From positions 1 to 47,931 of the forward strand of contig CAIQNV010000125.1 in the NCBI GenBank assembly GCA_903873295.1: a DNA stretch of 47,931 nt, given 5' to 3'. Of the stretch, positions 32,908-41,073 are shown in pieces. Within the stretch, counting starts at the first letter, position 1. Every line of letters starts with the position of its first letter. The notes beneath the pieces are model-generated. The model worked only from the letters and a program-made list of their open reading frames with translations. It made no database searches and was not told the origin of the DNA. Position numbers and translations under genes: made by a program. The stretch is from an uncultured Elusimicrobia bacterium (GTDB lineage Bacteria; Elusimicrobiota; Elusimicrobia; Elusimicrobiales; UBA9959).

Positions 32908-34587
32908 ATGAGATTTACCAGGAAAATTTTTATTCCAGCGCTTTTAGCCGGCCTTCTGGGCGGGGCGGCGGCTTACGCCGCCGAGTTCGAGGTGCTGGAC
33001 CGGTTCTCGGTGGACGGCTACACCGTGCTCAGGGGGTCCGCCGATATCCCCGGCGGCAGCTTCGCCGTGGGCGGGTCCGCTTTCGTAGTAAAAGCCGGCA
33101 ATGTCGGCATCGGGACGGCGGCGCCGGGAGCTTCGCTGGATGTAAATGGTTCCCTGCTGATCTCCGCGGCCCACGCGACCATAAAACATGCGGTGCGGAC
33201 CGTTCAAAACGGCGGGCTTTCAATAGGCACCTATTATGTCAAGCTGTTCGATAATTCCTCGGACACATCGCCCAGGCTGAGTTTTAAAATGACCTCCGCC
33301 TCCGGTTCGGAGTATGGCGCCGAAGTGGATGTGTTTATCCCGTCCTATGTGTATTATTCACCCGATAGCTATGGGGGATGGACGAATGGGATAGGCCCGC
33401 AAATCACCACCCGGATGGGGGGGCTGAACGGCCAGGCCGCGACATTCAAGAATATTCACGCCGTGAGCGCAGGGACCGGCGACCTTCAGCTCTGGCTGGA
33501 ATTTTATACTGATTACACTACCAGGGTGATAAGCTTATCGGAAAATCCCGGATCGGGCGCGGTCACCTGGGCGGGGCTGACCACGAGCGCGCCGGCCAAC
33601 ATACGAAAATCCGTAGCTTTCGCCGCCGGCGCTAAAAACGAGAACGGCATAGTTTCGAGGTTCGACGGCAATGTCGGCATAGGGACGACGGCGCCCTCAG
33701 CGGGAGTGCTGACTGTCTTCGGAGGCGGCAATATTCTGGCTTTGCAAAAGACCGGAGACGCGGCCGCCTTAGCTTTTGGAGGCGCCGCTAATGCAGCCGC
33801 CCTGATAGAATCTAAAACCGGCGGCGGTTTCACTTTCTACACCGGCGGCTCGGGAACATGGACAAGTCCGGCATGGACGCCTCAACTGACCATTCTTAAT
33901 AGCGGCAATCTCGGCATCGGGACGGCGGCGCCGGGGTACAAGCTGGAAGTTAATGGCGCGGGTTTTATTAACGGCAACTTAAACACCGCTAATACTCTCG
34001 CTTATGGCAGGGCGATCATTTCCACTTCGGAAACAAAGAACAATTCAACGCCCACGGCGGCGTCTTCCGCGCTTTTTCTTTCGACCAACGAGACGGATAC
34101 GCCTTTCGGGATAAAATTCCAGGTCGTCGGGAACGCCGCCGCGGCAAGCCGGTATATCAGCATGCAAACCGGCGAACACAATGTCGCCAATAACGGCAAC
34201 CTGGCGCTGCAGCCCGCCGGCGGCAACGTCGGCATCGGGACATTGACCCCCGGCTCGAAGCTCGAAGTAGCCGGCTCTTATGCCAACAGCGGCGCTTACG
34301 CCACCACTTATCACCTGGATACTACTCCCGCGGGCATTCTTGTCGCTAACGGCGGGACGATCGATATCCCTAATTTTTCCGGGATGGTTATCGTGAATAA
34401 CTGGACCAATGGCAGTGTAACCACGTACCTGTGCGGGGGCGGCTCTACGGCGGCTATCGGAAGTGTGGGCGGGCAGGTCGGAACAATGGTATATGTCTCC
34501 GCCATAGCCGGCTACAGGTGGACAAATAACTATGGAGCCCCGGCTATGATCGGCATGGCTATTTTCAGGACAAGACCTACGGCATAA
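32908..34587 (+). CDS. secreted protein with NVGIGT-type repeats
   Basis: A 559-aa predicted exported protein. The signal peptide is MRFTRKIFIPALLAGLLGG and cleavage is likely after AYA. Four copies of the G-N-(V/L)-G-I-G-T-x(2)-P-x(3)-L-x-V motif occur near residues 68, 252, 333 and 440; this motif is common in phage tail-fibre-like and bacterial surface proteins with a beta-rich, trimeric-fibre style. Between the motifs lie divergent beta-rich segments. The C-terminal 110 residues (HLDTTPAGILVANGGTIDIPNF...) look like a separate globular end. I saw no chaperone or peptidase domain and no anchor. The Shine-Dalgarno sequence is poor. A terminator follows at 34637. Function is likely cell-surface or appendage related; no ligand can be named. 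Confidence 0.72.
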   Translation: MRFTRKIFIPALLAGLLGGAAAYAAEFEVLDRFSVDGYTVLRGSADIPGGSFAVGGSAFVVKAGNVGIGTAAPGASLDVNGSLLISAAHATIKHAVRTVQNGGLSIGTYYVKLFDNSSDTSPRLSFKMTSASGSEYGAEVDVFIPSYVYYSPDSYGGWTNGIGPQITTRMGGLNGQAATFKNIHAVSAGTGDLQLWLEFYTDYTTRVISLSENPGSGAVTWAGLTTSAPANIRKSVAFAAGAKNENGIVSRFDGNVGIGTTAPSAGVLTVFGGGNILALQKTGDAAALAFGGAANAAALIESKTGGGFTFYTGGSGTWTSPAWTPQLTILNSGNLGIGTAAPGYKLEVNGAGFINGNLNTANTLAYGRAIISTSETKNNSTPTAASSALFLSTNETDTPFGIKFQVVGNAAAASRYISMQTGEHNVANNGNLALQPAGGNVGIGTLTPGSKLEVAGSYANSGAYATTYHLDTTPAGILVANGGTIDIPNFSGMVIVNNWTNGSVTTYLCGGGSTAAIGSVGGQVGTMVYVSAIAGYRWTNNYGAPAMIGMAIFRTRPTA

Positions 34588-34600
34588 AAAAAGGCTCCCA

Positions 34601-34623
34601 AAAAAGGCTCCTGCTGCCTTTTT
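34601..34623. repeat. short palindromic repeat after the NVGIGT gene
   Basis: A 23-bp copy of the same family, with core AAAGGCTCCTGCTGCCTTT and longer A/T ends. A truncated copy (AAAAAAAGGCTCCC) precedes it at about 34586-34599. Confidence 0.75.
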
Positions 34624-34636
34624 AAAAATAAATAAG

Positions 34637-34662
34637 GGCCCCGCGGAATGCTCCGCGGGGCC
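34637..34662. terminator. bidirectional terminator between convergent genes
   Basis: GGCCCCGCGGA (34637-34647) pairs with TCCGCGGGGCC (34652-34662) across a 4-nt loop. TTTTC follows on the plus strand and a T-rich run on the minus strand, so it can serve both the NVGIGT gene and the sigma-factor operon that ends at 34701. Confidence 0.88.
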
Positions 34663-34700
34663 TTTTCATTTACGGGGTACAGGGACTTTCCCCGGCTCTT

Positions 34701-35381
34701 TTACCAGCCGTAACCTTCGCCGGTCAGCTGCTCCAGGCGCTGCTCCACTATCTTGGTTTTGTTGACTTTCCGGCTCTCAAGATTTTTCTTGAGGCGGGCC
34801 ATCTCTTTCTCCATGTGCTTCACGCGCAGTTCCTGTCCTCTTGTCTTCAGGTCGAACAGCTCGGCGAGCTTGCCGCGGAGGCTTTCCTTTATCGCCTTTT
34901 TATCGGCGTCGGAAGCCTTGTCGTATTTAAGCGACAGCTCCTTGCTTTCGAACTCCAGCGCCAGCGCGCGCACGGCGTCTTTTTCTATGCTCTCGTCCTG
35001 CTCCATCCTGGCCATGCCGAACAGCTTGCCCGACATCTGCAGGACCATCTTATACTTCGCGGGAGCGATGCTGCGCAGCTCCTCCAGCTTCTTGCCGAAG
35101 GCGGGGTCATATTTTAATATCACGGCCAGGACGTCTTCTTCGGGCATGAAGCCGGGGCCGCCCTCGTCCTTCCCCTCGCGCATCATTTTCTTGTTTTTGA
35201 ACTTCAGCTTCTCCTGCCCCATGCCGCCTCTCATATCGGGCCGCATTTCAGGCTTCCCCGGGCCGCCTTCCATCATTTCGACTTCTTCCTCGTCTCCGGG
35301 CCCTTCCTGCGCCAGCAATACTAGCGCCGGTCCTGAAACGAGCGCCAGCACCGCCGCCCACATAACGATTCTCTTATTCAT
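34701..35381 (-). CDS. periplasmic Met-rich helical protein, Spy/CpxP/ZraP-like in layout
   Basis: A 226-aa predicted exported protein. I start it at MNKRIVMWAAVL, with GAGGGGG about 8 nt upstream, because it begins a signal peptide ending near LLAQ. A Met/Gly/Glu/Pro-rich segment follows (about 27-60: VEMMEGGPGKPEMRPDMRGG), then a long helical charged region (about 70-215; KKLEELRSIAPAKYKMVLQM, ELFDLKTRGQELRVKHMEKEMARL). The layout resembles the small helical periplasmic stress sensors of the Spy/CpxP/heavy-metal-resistance group, but I see no clear LTXXQ motif. It is the third gene after an ECF sigma factor and its anti-sigma factor, consistent with an envelope stress response. Met-rich stretches can bind copper; that is speculation here. 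Confidence 0.68.
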   Translation of the reverse strand: MNKRIVMWAAVLALVSGPALVLLAQEGPGDEEEVEMMEGGPGKPEMRPDMRGGMGQEKLKFKNKKMMREGKDEGGPGFMPEEDVLAVILKYDPAFGKKLEELRSIAPAKYKMVLQMSGKLFGMARMEQDESIEKDAVRALALEFESKELSLKYDKASDADKKAIKESLRGKLAELFDLKTRGQELRVKHMEKEMARLKKNLESRKVNKTKIVEQRLEQLTGEGYGW

Positions 35382-35433
35382 AATATTTTCCCCCTCTTTG
35401 ATTTCGTGCATCTCACTTTGCTTTTCACTTTCT

Positions 35434-35913
35434 CTAAGCCTTACTCTCCAGCCGCTGCCCCTCGTCTTCAAGCGCGCTGTAACTGTACTCCCAGTCGCCG
35501 GAGGCGGAAGTCAGGTCCGACTGCGTCTGGTACATCGAATATTCCACCGAATCCATGCCGGAATCCAGCCCGCTGTTCCAGGCCAGGTCGGCCGAAGCGC
35601 CGCGGCCGGAGAAAGCGAAAACCACGGCCAGAAGCGAAGCCAGCGCCCCGGAGAGCAGGGCTTCGCCCCAGTTCAAATTGAAGCCGCGCCCGCGGGAAAC
35701 GGCCGCGCGGGCCGCCCGCATGACCGCCGCTACGGAATCTTCGGACGGGCCTGCGGAAAGCGCCGACAGCCGCTCCTCGGCCGCCAGAAGTGCGGCCAGC
35801 TCCCCGCGGCACTCCGCGCAGCCGGCCAGGTGTTTTTCCACCCCGGCCTTCAGGCTTTCCGCGGCTTCGCCGTAGAAGTAAATGATAAGTTTTTCCCCGT
35901 AACCGCAGTTCAT
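35434..35913 (-). CDS. zinc-finger anti-sigma factor
   Basis: A 159-aa predicted membrane anti-sigma factor. The N-terminus has the ZAS/zf-HC2 pattern: an early Cys (MNCGYGEKL) and then H-x(3)-C-x(2)-C (KHLAGCAECRGEL, about 28-40). This domain holds an ECF sigma factor inactive at the membrane. A linker and one membrane helix (about 84-102; ALLSGALASLLAVVFAF) lead to a 55-residue Ser/Asp/Tyr-rich periplasmic tail that may sense a signal. TAGGAG lies 7 nt before the ATG. It begins 38 nt after the sigma-factor gene and precedes the periplasmic protein gene by 52 nt, forming a three-gene operon. Confidence 0.88.
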   Translation of the reverse strand: MNCGYGEKLIIYFYGEAAESLKAGVEKHLAGCAECRGELAALLAAEERLSALSAGPSEDSVAAVMRAARAAVSRGRGFNLNWGEALLSGALASLLAVVFAFSGRGASADLAWNSGLDSGMDSVEYSMYQTQSDLTSASGDWEYSYSALEDEGQRLESKA

Positions 35914-35951
35914 AATAAGCTCCTATAGCTACAACGCGCGCGCCCCCGGTT

Positions 35952-36527
35952 TTATTGCATTCCCTGCCGTCCCAGTTCCTTTCGGAGTTGGGCGGCGGCG
36001 CGGCTCATGCGGGCCAGCACCGTGCCGATGGGAACAGAAAGCATTTCGGCTATTTCCCTAAAGGACAGCCCGGAATAGTGGCGCAGGTAAAAAACCTCCC
36101 GCTGGTCGGAGGAAAGCAGCGCGAGCGCGGCGTCCAGTCTTTCCCCCAGCGCCTTGTTGACGGCGGCCGCCTCCGGGCCCGGCTCCGGCGAAGCGATAAA
36201 ATCGGCCGGGCCGGGATGTTCGCCGTCGCCCTCCAGCGGGACCTCGCCGCGGGAGCTCTCGCGTCTGAAATGATCCATGGCGGCATTGCGCGCCACCGTG
36301 AAAAGCCAGGCCTTGAATTTATCCTTTTCCCCGTAGGAGGACGGATTTTTCACCAGCTTGAGGAAAACCTCCTGAAAAAGGTCATCCGCCGCGTCGGGCC
36401 GGCCCGTGAGGCGCAGCAGGTAGCCGTAAACGGCGGCCTTATGCCGCTCCATCAGCAGCCCCAGCGCCCCGGCATCCCCGGCCTTGAAGGCGGAAATAAG
36501 TTCAGGATCGGAAATTTCTTCAGTCAT
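35952..36527 (-). CDS. ECF-type RNA polymerase sigma factor (RpoE-like)
   Basis: A 191-aa group 4 sigma factor. Region 2 spans about 20-88, with ADDLFQEVFLKLVKNP and FKAWLFTVARNAAMDHFRR, which bind the core enzyme and the -10 element. A Gly/Pro-rich linker joins region 4 (about 128-182; DQREVFYLRHYSGLSFREI, HTH VPIGTVLARMSRA) that reads the -35 element. Regions 1 and 3 are absent, as in ECF factors. It is first in the operon with its anti-sigma factor. I found no clear autoregulated ECF promoter in the hairpin-rich region upstream. Which genes it controls cannot be told from this window. Confidence 0.93.
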   Translation of the reverse strand: MTEEISDPELISAFKAGDAGALGLLMERHKAAVYGYLLRLTGRPDAADDLFQEVFLKLVKNPSSYGEKDKFKAWLFTVARNAAMDHFRRESSRGEVPLEGDGEHPGPADFIASPEPGPEAAAVNKALGERLDAALALLSSDQREVFYLRHYSGLSFREIAEMLSVPIGTVLARMSRAAAQLRKELGRQGMQ

Positions 36528-36540
36528 TAAATTAACGGAG

Positions 36541-36900
36541 CTTCCGGGTTTAGCGTGGATACGGGCCGGTCATGGGCTTGCCCATTCAGCCGCGCAGGAA
36601 CCGTTGCGCGGTTCCCCCCGAAGCGGGGCCAGCCACGCATAAACCGCATAGCGGTTTTGCGCGGTCCCGGCTCGGCGGTTTTGCTTATGCTGAAAACCGC
36701 CTCCGCCCTTGCGGCCCGGACGCGAAGCATAATTATGCTTCGCTCTAGAGCCGGGCCTCACCTCCCCAAAGCGGCTTCAGAGCAACCCCATGCCCGGCCC
36801 TCGGCGGTTTACCTCCGGCAAGCGCAGTATTTTATCGGACTACCGGGATCGCTTCGCTCCACTCTGCGGGGAACTCTTTTCCTCTGCCTGATTTTATCTC
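36541..36900. repeat. hairpin-rich intergenic repeat region
   Basis: A gene-free stretch of about 360 bp built from GC-rich hairpins: AAACCGC-ATA-GCGGTTT (36641-36657), GGCGGTTTT/AAAACCGCC (36674-36701) and a perfect 22-bp palindrome (36722-36743; arms GCGAAGCATAA). The segment at about 36575-36620 recurs almost exactly at 47886-47931, where the window ends. It looks like a compound dispersed repeat. Confidence 0.7.
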
Positions 36901-36921
36901 TTCTCCCCTTCGCATGTTTCT

Positions 36922-36927
36922 TATAAT
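36922..36927 (+). promoter_or_regulatory. -10 box of the SpoIID gene
   Basis: TATAAT lies 10 nt before the chosen ATG at 36938. No convincing -35 box precedes it. If used, it gives a leader of only about 4 nt. Confidence 0.45.
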
Positions 36928-36937
36928 TTCATACGAT

Positions 36938-39013
36938 ATGAATGCCGTGCGAAGACTTAATCTTATTCTTTTATTCCTGCTATTTCAATCCGGTACCGGC
37001 TTCTGCGCCGCTCCGGCCTATGATCTTTACCTGAAAGGCGAGCTCCTGCAGGCCGCCTCCGCCTATTTCGCGCTGGCCGCCGCGGCCCCGGCTAACCCCC
37101 GCCCCGTGCTGAACGCGGCCGCCTGCCTGAAGCAGGCCGGACGCTACTACGAGGCCGCGCGCGCCCTGATGCGGGCCCTCGAGCGCGATCCGCACAATCC
37201 GGATATTTATTCCGAGCTGGGCTGGCTGCGCTTCCACCAGGCCGATTATGAAGGCGCCCGCTCGGCCTTCGAAGCGGCCATAAAGATACAGGCCCTGCAC
37301 GCCCGCGCGGAGCTGGGACTGGCCAGCGTCTATTCTAACCTGGACGATAAAGAGAAAACGCTGGCCCACCTGGACAAGTACCGGCAGCTCCGCCCGGACT
37401 TCGCGGGCGTAGATTACATACTTGCCTGGAACTATATGAATTTCAAGATGCATAAGGAGGCCGAGGAAGCGCTGATAGAGGCCCTCCGCAAGGACCCCTC
37501 CTTCACCGAGGCCCGCCTGCCGCTGGCCGGCATCTACGCCCGGCAGGGCAAGTTCAACGAGGCCTGGAACCAGTATTTCCGCGTGCTGGACTACGCGCCC
37601 GGCCATCCGATAGCGTCCAAGATGATGAAGGTGCTCGAGGGCAAGCTGACCAAGCAGCCGGAGGAAATACGCCCGCCTTTCAGGATCACGAAGCCGCTGG
37701 TGATGGAGCCGCTGGACGCGCTGGCCAACCTCTCGCCGTCGGTGAAGATACGGGTGGGCATAGGCACCGGGAATACCGGCAAGCAGGGCAGGAACAATTT
37801 GCTTAAAATTAAATCTTTCGAAGGCCTGACCGTAAGCGGCAAGGCGAGCGGCAAGGTCTACGCGAATATCCCGCCGGACGAGGCCTGGACCGCAACGCAG
37901 GAAGGCGACAAGGTGGCGCTGACCGCCCCCGACGGCACCGTCTATGGGCGCTTCAAAGGAGCGGTGCTGGTAAAGCCGGCCCGGGCCGGAGGCTCGGTGA
38001 TCTTCGACGCCTCCTCCAAAACTAAAAACCCCTGGTTCCGCGGCGGGGACCGGCAATACCGCGGCTATATAGAGCTTTACCCCAACGGCGGGCGCGGGAT
38101 AGGCGTGGTGAATGTCATAGAGAGCGAGCTTTACCTGCTGGGCGTGGTGCCCAGCGAAGTGGCCCCCCAGTGGCCTTATGAATCGCTGAAAGCTCAGGCC
38201 GTGATAGCCCGCACGCAGGTGCTTATCCGGCGGGCGCGCGGCGGCCAGCATAAAGCCGACGGCTACCATCTTTGCGACGGGCAGCACTGCCAGGCCTACA
38301 AAGGCAAGTCCAACGAGGCCAACACCACCAGCCGCGCCGTGGTGGAGACGGAGGGCTGGATATTAACCTACCACGGCCGGCCCGCCTACACGTTCTATCA
38401 TTCTAACTGTGGCGGCTGGATACAGGCCTCAAAAGAAGTTACGGGCTGGGGCGATTCCCCCTACCTGGTGACCAAGCCCGATACGGCGCCCGGCAGTCCG
38501 CAGGCTCCGCTTGACCCCTGGGACTTCCATCTGTGGCTGACCGGCAATCCCCAGGCCAACTGCAATTATCCGGGCCGCGTGCGCGCCTCGGAATTCCGCT
38601 GGCTGAAGATAATACGCCATAAGGACATGAGCTTCCGCGTCAACAAGGAATATGCCGTCGGCGAGCTGGTGGACGTCATCCCGCTCAGGCGCAGCCCGTC
38701 GGGGAACGTCAATTCTCTGAAGCTGGTGGGCAAAAAAAAATCCGTTACGGTCACCAGGGAGCACCTCATCCGCAATATCCTTGGCTTCAGCTCGCTTAAA
38801 AGCACGCTGTTCGAGATCGAGATAAACCGCTTCAAGAACGGCAAGGTGCGCAATTACTGGATCTACGGCGGGGGCTGGGGCCACGCCATCGGCCTGTGCC
38901 AGAGCGGCGCGGCGGGGCTCGCCGGCAAGTACGACATGGCCTACAAGGACATCCTTGAGTTCTACTTCCCCGGCACCAACCTGCGCCGCATAAAATACGT
39001 GAAGAAAAAATAA
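36938..39013 (+). CDS. TPR-containing SpoIID/LytB-domain protein
   Basis: A predicted exported 691-aa protein. I start at MNAVRRLNLILLFLL, which begins the signal peptide; an ATG eight codons earlier overlaps the -10 box. Residues about 25-230 hold five or so TPR units (RYYEAARALMRALERDPHNP, YSELGWLRFHQADYEGARSA). A beta-rich linker follows, then the SpoIID domain (about 370-690): RGYIELYPNG, GVVPSEVAPQWPYESLKAQA, ARTQ, CDGQHCQAYKG, FYHSNCGGW and GGGWGHAIGLCQSGAAG. SpoIID proteins are lytic transglycosylases on denuded peptidoglycan or enhancers of amidases; outside spore formers they are thought to act in cell-wall remodelling or division. Here that would be in the periplasm. The family call is firm, the exact reaction is not. 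Confidence 0.9.
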   Translation: MNAVRRLNLILLFLLFQSGTGFCAAPAYDLYLKGELLQAASAYFALAAAAPANPRPVLNAAACLKQAGRYYEAARALMRALERDPHNPDIYSELGWLRFHQADYEGARSAFEAAIKIQALHARAELGLASVYSNLDDKEKTLAHLDKYRQLRPDFAGVDYILAWNYMNFKMHKEAEEALIEALRKDPSFTEARLPLAGIYARQGKFNEAWNQYFRVLDYAPGHPIASKMMKVLEGKLTKQPEEIRPPFRITKPLVMEPLDALANLSPSVKIRVGIGTGNTGKQGRNNLLKIKSFEGLTVSGKASGKVYANIPPDEAWTATQEGDKVALTAPDGTVYGRFKGAVLVKPARAGGSVIFDASSKTKNPWFRGGDRQYRGYIELYPNGGRGIGVVNVIESELYLLGVVPSEVAPQWPYESLKAQAVIARTQVLIRRARGGQHKADGYHLCDGQHCQAYKGKSNEANTTSRAVVETEGWILTYHGRPAYTFYHSNCGGWIQASKEVTGWGDSPYLVTKPDTAPGSPQAPLDPWDFHLWLTGNPQANCNYPGRVRASEFRWLKIIRHKDMSFRVNKEYAVGELVDVIPLRRSPSGNVNSLKLVGKKKSVTVTREHLIRNILGFSSLKSTLFEIEINRFKNGKVRNYWIYGGGWGHAIGLCQSGAAGLAGKYDMAYKDILEFYFPGTNLRRIKYVKKK

Positions 39014-39017
39014 AATA

Positions 39018-39969
39018 GGGTCAGGTCTTTACTTTTGACCTTTCGCGCGTAAGCACGCGGCTGACATAAGAATAATGCATGCCCATCTGCGACGCGACCT
39101 CTTTCTGCGTGTAACCGAAACTATCTACAGCCCTCAGCCATTTTTCCCCATTAAGGCCAGAACCATTAAGTATTGCAGCCAGTTCCGGCCTGTCGGCATT
39201 ACGCTGCTTTTTGGGGATTTCATTAATGTCTCCCTCCCTGTGCACAAGAAGCCGGCAACGCCCTGCAAACTCCTCGCCGCCAAGCACGATTCCGTGGACC
39301 AGGTCTTTCCACAACTCGCTACCGCGCCCGTCCTCTACGAATTCGACAAACCTGGCCCGGGCGGCCGTGAGGTCTTCTCCGAACTGTTCCAAGAGCCATC
39401 TGGTTGTAAGGAATTTAGGTTTCTCCACTAGCCCGACCATTGCATTATAACTGCTCCATTCCCAATCGCCGGGCGCATCCACGATCCCGGCCCTGACTGG
39501 ATTGAGCACTACATAACGACAGGCCTCAAGCAGATATGCGGATTTTTCTATTAATATGCCGGAATATCGCCCTTGTAATAAATGACCGCATTTACGATGT
39601 CTCCTGTTGAATGTCTGCGTATAGACGCCATTCAGGTGACGCATTGCGCTGGAAAGGTTTGGCTCGGGCGTTTCTATTACAAGATGGTAATGATTACCCA
39701 TCAGACAGTAGGTGTGGCATGACGCATTGAAGCGCCGGATTGTTTCTTCCAATACCGACAGGAAAACTTTCCTGTCTTCATTATCCAGGAAGATTCCTCC
39801 GCGCCGGTTACCGCGCGAAGTTATGTGATAAACCGCACCCGGATATTCTATACGAAGAGGTCTGGCCATATATTCCTCCTTGCCGCAATACAACGCCAGA
39901 TATAGTTTAAGATATCAACCCGACAAGGGCCTGTCGTGTTGAAAAAGGTCAAAAGTAAAGACCTGACCC
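39018..39969 (-). mobile_element. RAYT element bounded by perfect 26-bp inverted repeats
   Basis: The segments 39018-39043 and 39944-39969 are exact reverse complements over 26 bp (left arm starts GGGTCAGGTCTTTACTT). They enclose the transposase gene, and the left arm contains its last codons and stop. I see no target-site duplication beside them, as expected for IS200-like/RAYT elements. The left end lies only 4 nt past the SpoIID stop codon. Confidence 0.88.
39021..39869 (-). CDS. REP-associated tyrosine transposase (RAYT, Y1 family)
   Basis: A 282-aa HUH-superfamily transposase. I start at MARPLRIEYPG, 8 nt after AAGGAGG. The single-strand-nuclease domain has H-x-H in MGNHYHLVIE (near 61-63) and the catalytic Tyr in EACRYVVLNPVRAG (near 118), plus YHITSRGN and YSGILIEK typical of RAYTs. 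An extra C-terminal helix-turn-helix (about 245-275; YTQKEVASQMGMHYSYVSRV) follows the catalytic part. The gene is intact. RAYTs nick and move short hairpin repeats; substrates could include the palindromic repeats in this genome, though the repeats seen elsewhere in the window differ from its own ends. The codons for the last five residues lie in the left inverted repeat. Confidence 0.93.
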   Translation of the reverse strand: MARPLRIEYPGAVYHITSRGNRRGGIFLDNEDRKVFLSVLEETIRRFNASCHTYCLMGNHYHLVIETPEPNLSSAMRHLNGVYTQTFNRRHRKCGHLLQGRYSGILIEKSAYLLEACRYVVLNPVRAGIVDAPGDWEWSSYNAMVGLVEKPKFLTTRWLLEQFGEDLTAARARFVEFVEDGRGSELWKDLVHGIVLGGEEFAGRCRLLVHREGDINEIPKKQRNADRPELAAILNGSGLNGEKWLRAVDSFGYTQKEVASQMGMHYSYVSRVLTRERSKVKT

Positions 39970-40067
39970 CTTTTTTGGGAAACACGAAGGGCACGGAGAA
40001 CCACGGAAAAAACTCCGTGAAACTCCATGCCCTCCGCGCCCTGTTGCGGGCGGCCGCTATCGCTTCC
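39970..40067. other. spacer between the RAYT element and korB
   Basis: No gene. CACGGA (40002-40007) and TCCGTG (40014-40019) form a small hairpin within a CACGAAGGGCACGGAG-type stretch, which looks like a dispersed repeat. There is no clear T-run terminator for korB. Confidence 0.4.
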
Positions 40068-41069
40068 TTATTTTATCTCCCAGGCGTCGGGGCCGGTCAG
40101 CAGGGTTTCCAGCTCGTGCGCTTTGGTGTCGCCTATCCCGGCCACCTGCTGGTAGTACAGCTCCTCGTAGGACGGCTTTTGCGTGACCTTGAACACGCCT
40201 ATGGGCGTCGGGAATTCCGGCTGGGTAAAGCCGCTGATGAGGTAAGCCAGTTCGGCGTTGGTCTCGTCGTAGACCGCCACCTCCGCCGGCACCGCGCCGG
40301 GCTTGAACGTTATTATCTCCGGCCTGAAATTGCGGAGCGCTATCCCTTTATCCCTGTTCTTCCCGAACACCAGCGGCTTGCCGTGCTCGACCCTCAGCAG
40401 CAGGTCTTCTTTAACGGCCGGGTCCTTGAGCGGGTCGAACTCCTTATCCGTGAACGGCAGGCATTTCTGCAGCACTTCCACGAAAGCCGTGCCGTTGTGC
40501 TTCGAGGCACGCTCGAGGATGACGGAAGTGCCGGCGATGTCGGTGTCTATGCCGCGGGCCACGAAGGTGCAGTCGAGCCCCACCGCGAACCGCGCCGGGT
40601 TGAACGGGTAATCTATGGAACCGAGCGGCGTGGTCTTGGTCTTGGAGCCGGGCTGGGTGGTGGGCGAGGCCTGGCCCTTGGTCAGCCCGTAGATGCGGTT
40701 ATTGAAGAGCACTACCTTCAGGCCTATATTGCGGCGTATCGTATGCAGCATGTGGTTGCCGCCGATGGACAGCCCGTCGCCGTCGCCGGTTATCACCCAG
40801 ACGGCCAGGTCGGGGTTGGAGAGCTTCACTCCGGTGGCCACCGGCAGCGCGCGGCCGTGTATGGAATGGAAGCCGTAGGTGCTCACATAGTACGGGAAGC
40901 GGCTGGAGCAGCCTATGCCCGAGATGACGGCGTATTTCTCGAGCGGCAGGCCCATGCCGGCCAGCGTCTTCTGTATCATGTTGAGTATGGCGAAATCGCC
41001 GCAGCCGGGGCACCACTTGACCGGCAGGCCCGAAGAGAAGTCCTTGGCTGTAAGTTTTGTTTTTTCCAT
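40068..41069 (-). CDS. korB: 2-oxoglutarate:ferredoxin oxidoreductase, beta subunit
   Basis: A 333-aa thiamine-diphosphate subunit of a 2-oxoacid:ferredoxin oxidoreductase. The cofactor motif is GDGDGLSIGGNH (about 96-107), the C-x-x-C of KWCPGCGDF is at about 19-25, and NNRIYGLTKGQASPTT follows as in KorB/PorB proteins. The enzyme interconverts 2-oxoglutarate plus CoA and succinyl-CoA plus CO2, passing electrons to ferredoxin. It starts 4 nt after the korA stop. No separate KorC or ferredoxin-like subunit lies nearby, so this is a two-gene type. Being next to sucCD points to 2-oxoglutarate rather than another 2-oxoacid, but substrate choice is inference. Confidence 0.92.
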   Translation of the reverse strand: MEKTKLTAKDFSSGLPVKWCPGCGDFAILNMIQKTLAGMGLPLEKYAVISGIGCSSRFPYYVSTYGFHSIHGRALPVATGVKLSNPDLAVWVITGDGDGLSIGGNHMLHTIRRNIGLKVVLFNNRIYGLTKGQASPTTQPGSKTKTTPLGSIDYPFNPARFAVGLDCTFVARGIDTDIAGTSVILERASKHNGTAFVEVLQKCLPFTDKEFDPLKDPAVKEDLLLRVEHGKPLVFGKNRDKGIALRNFRPEIITFKPGAVPAEVAVYDETNAELAYLISGFTQPEFPTPIGVFKVTQKPSYEELYYQQVAGIGDTKAHELETLLTGPDAWEIK

Positions 41070-41073
41070 GATG

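Noticed and set aside
36541..36900. Remnant protein gene between the sigma factor and SpoIID genes
   Set aside because: Frames are short and dominated by inverted repeats; a hairpin repeat explains the sequence better.
36980..38287. 435-codon minus-strand frame opposite the SpoIID gene
   Set aside because: The plus strand encodes a clear TPR-SpoIID protein here; the antisense frame is His/Arg/Gly-rich shadow sequence.
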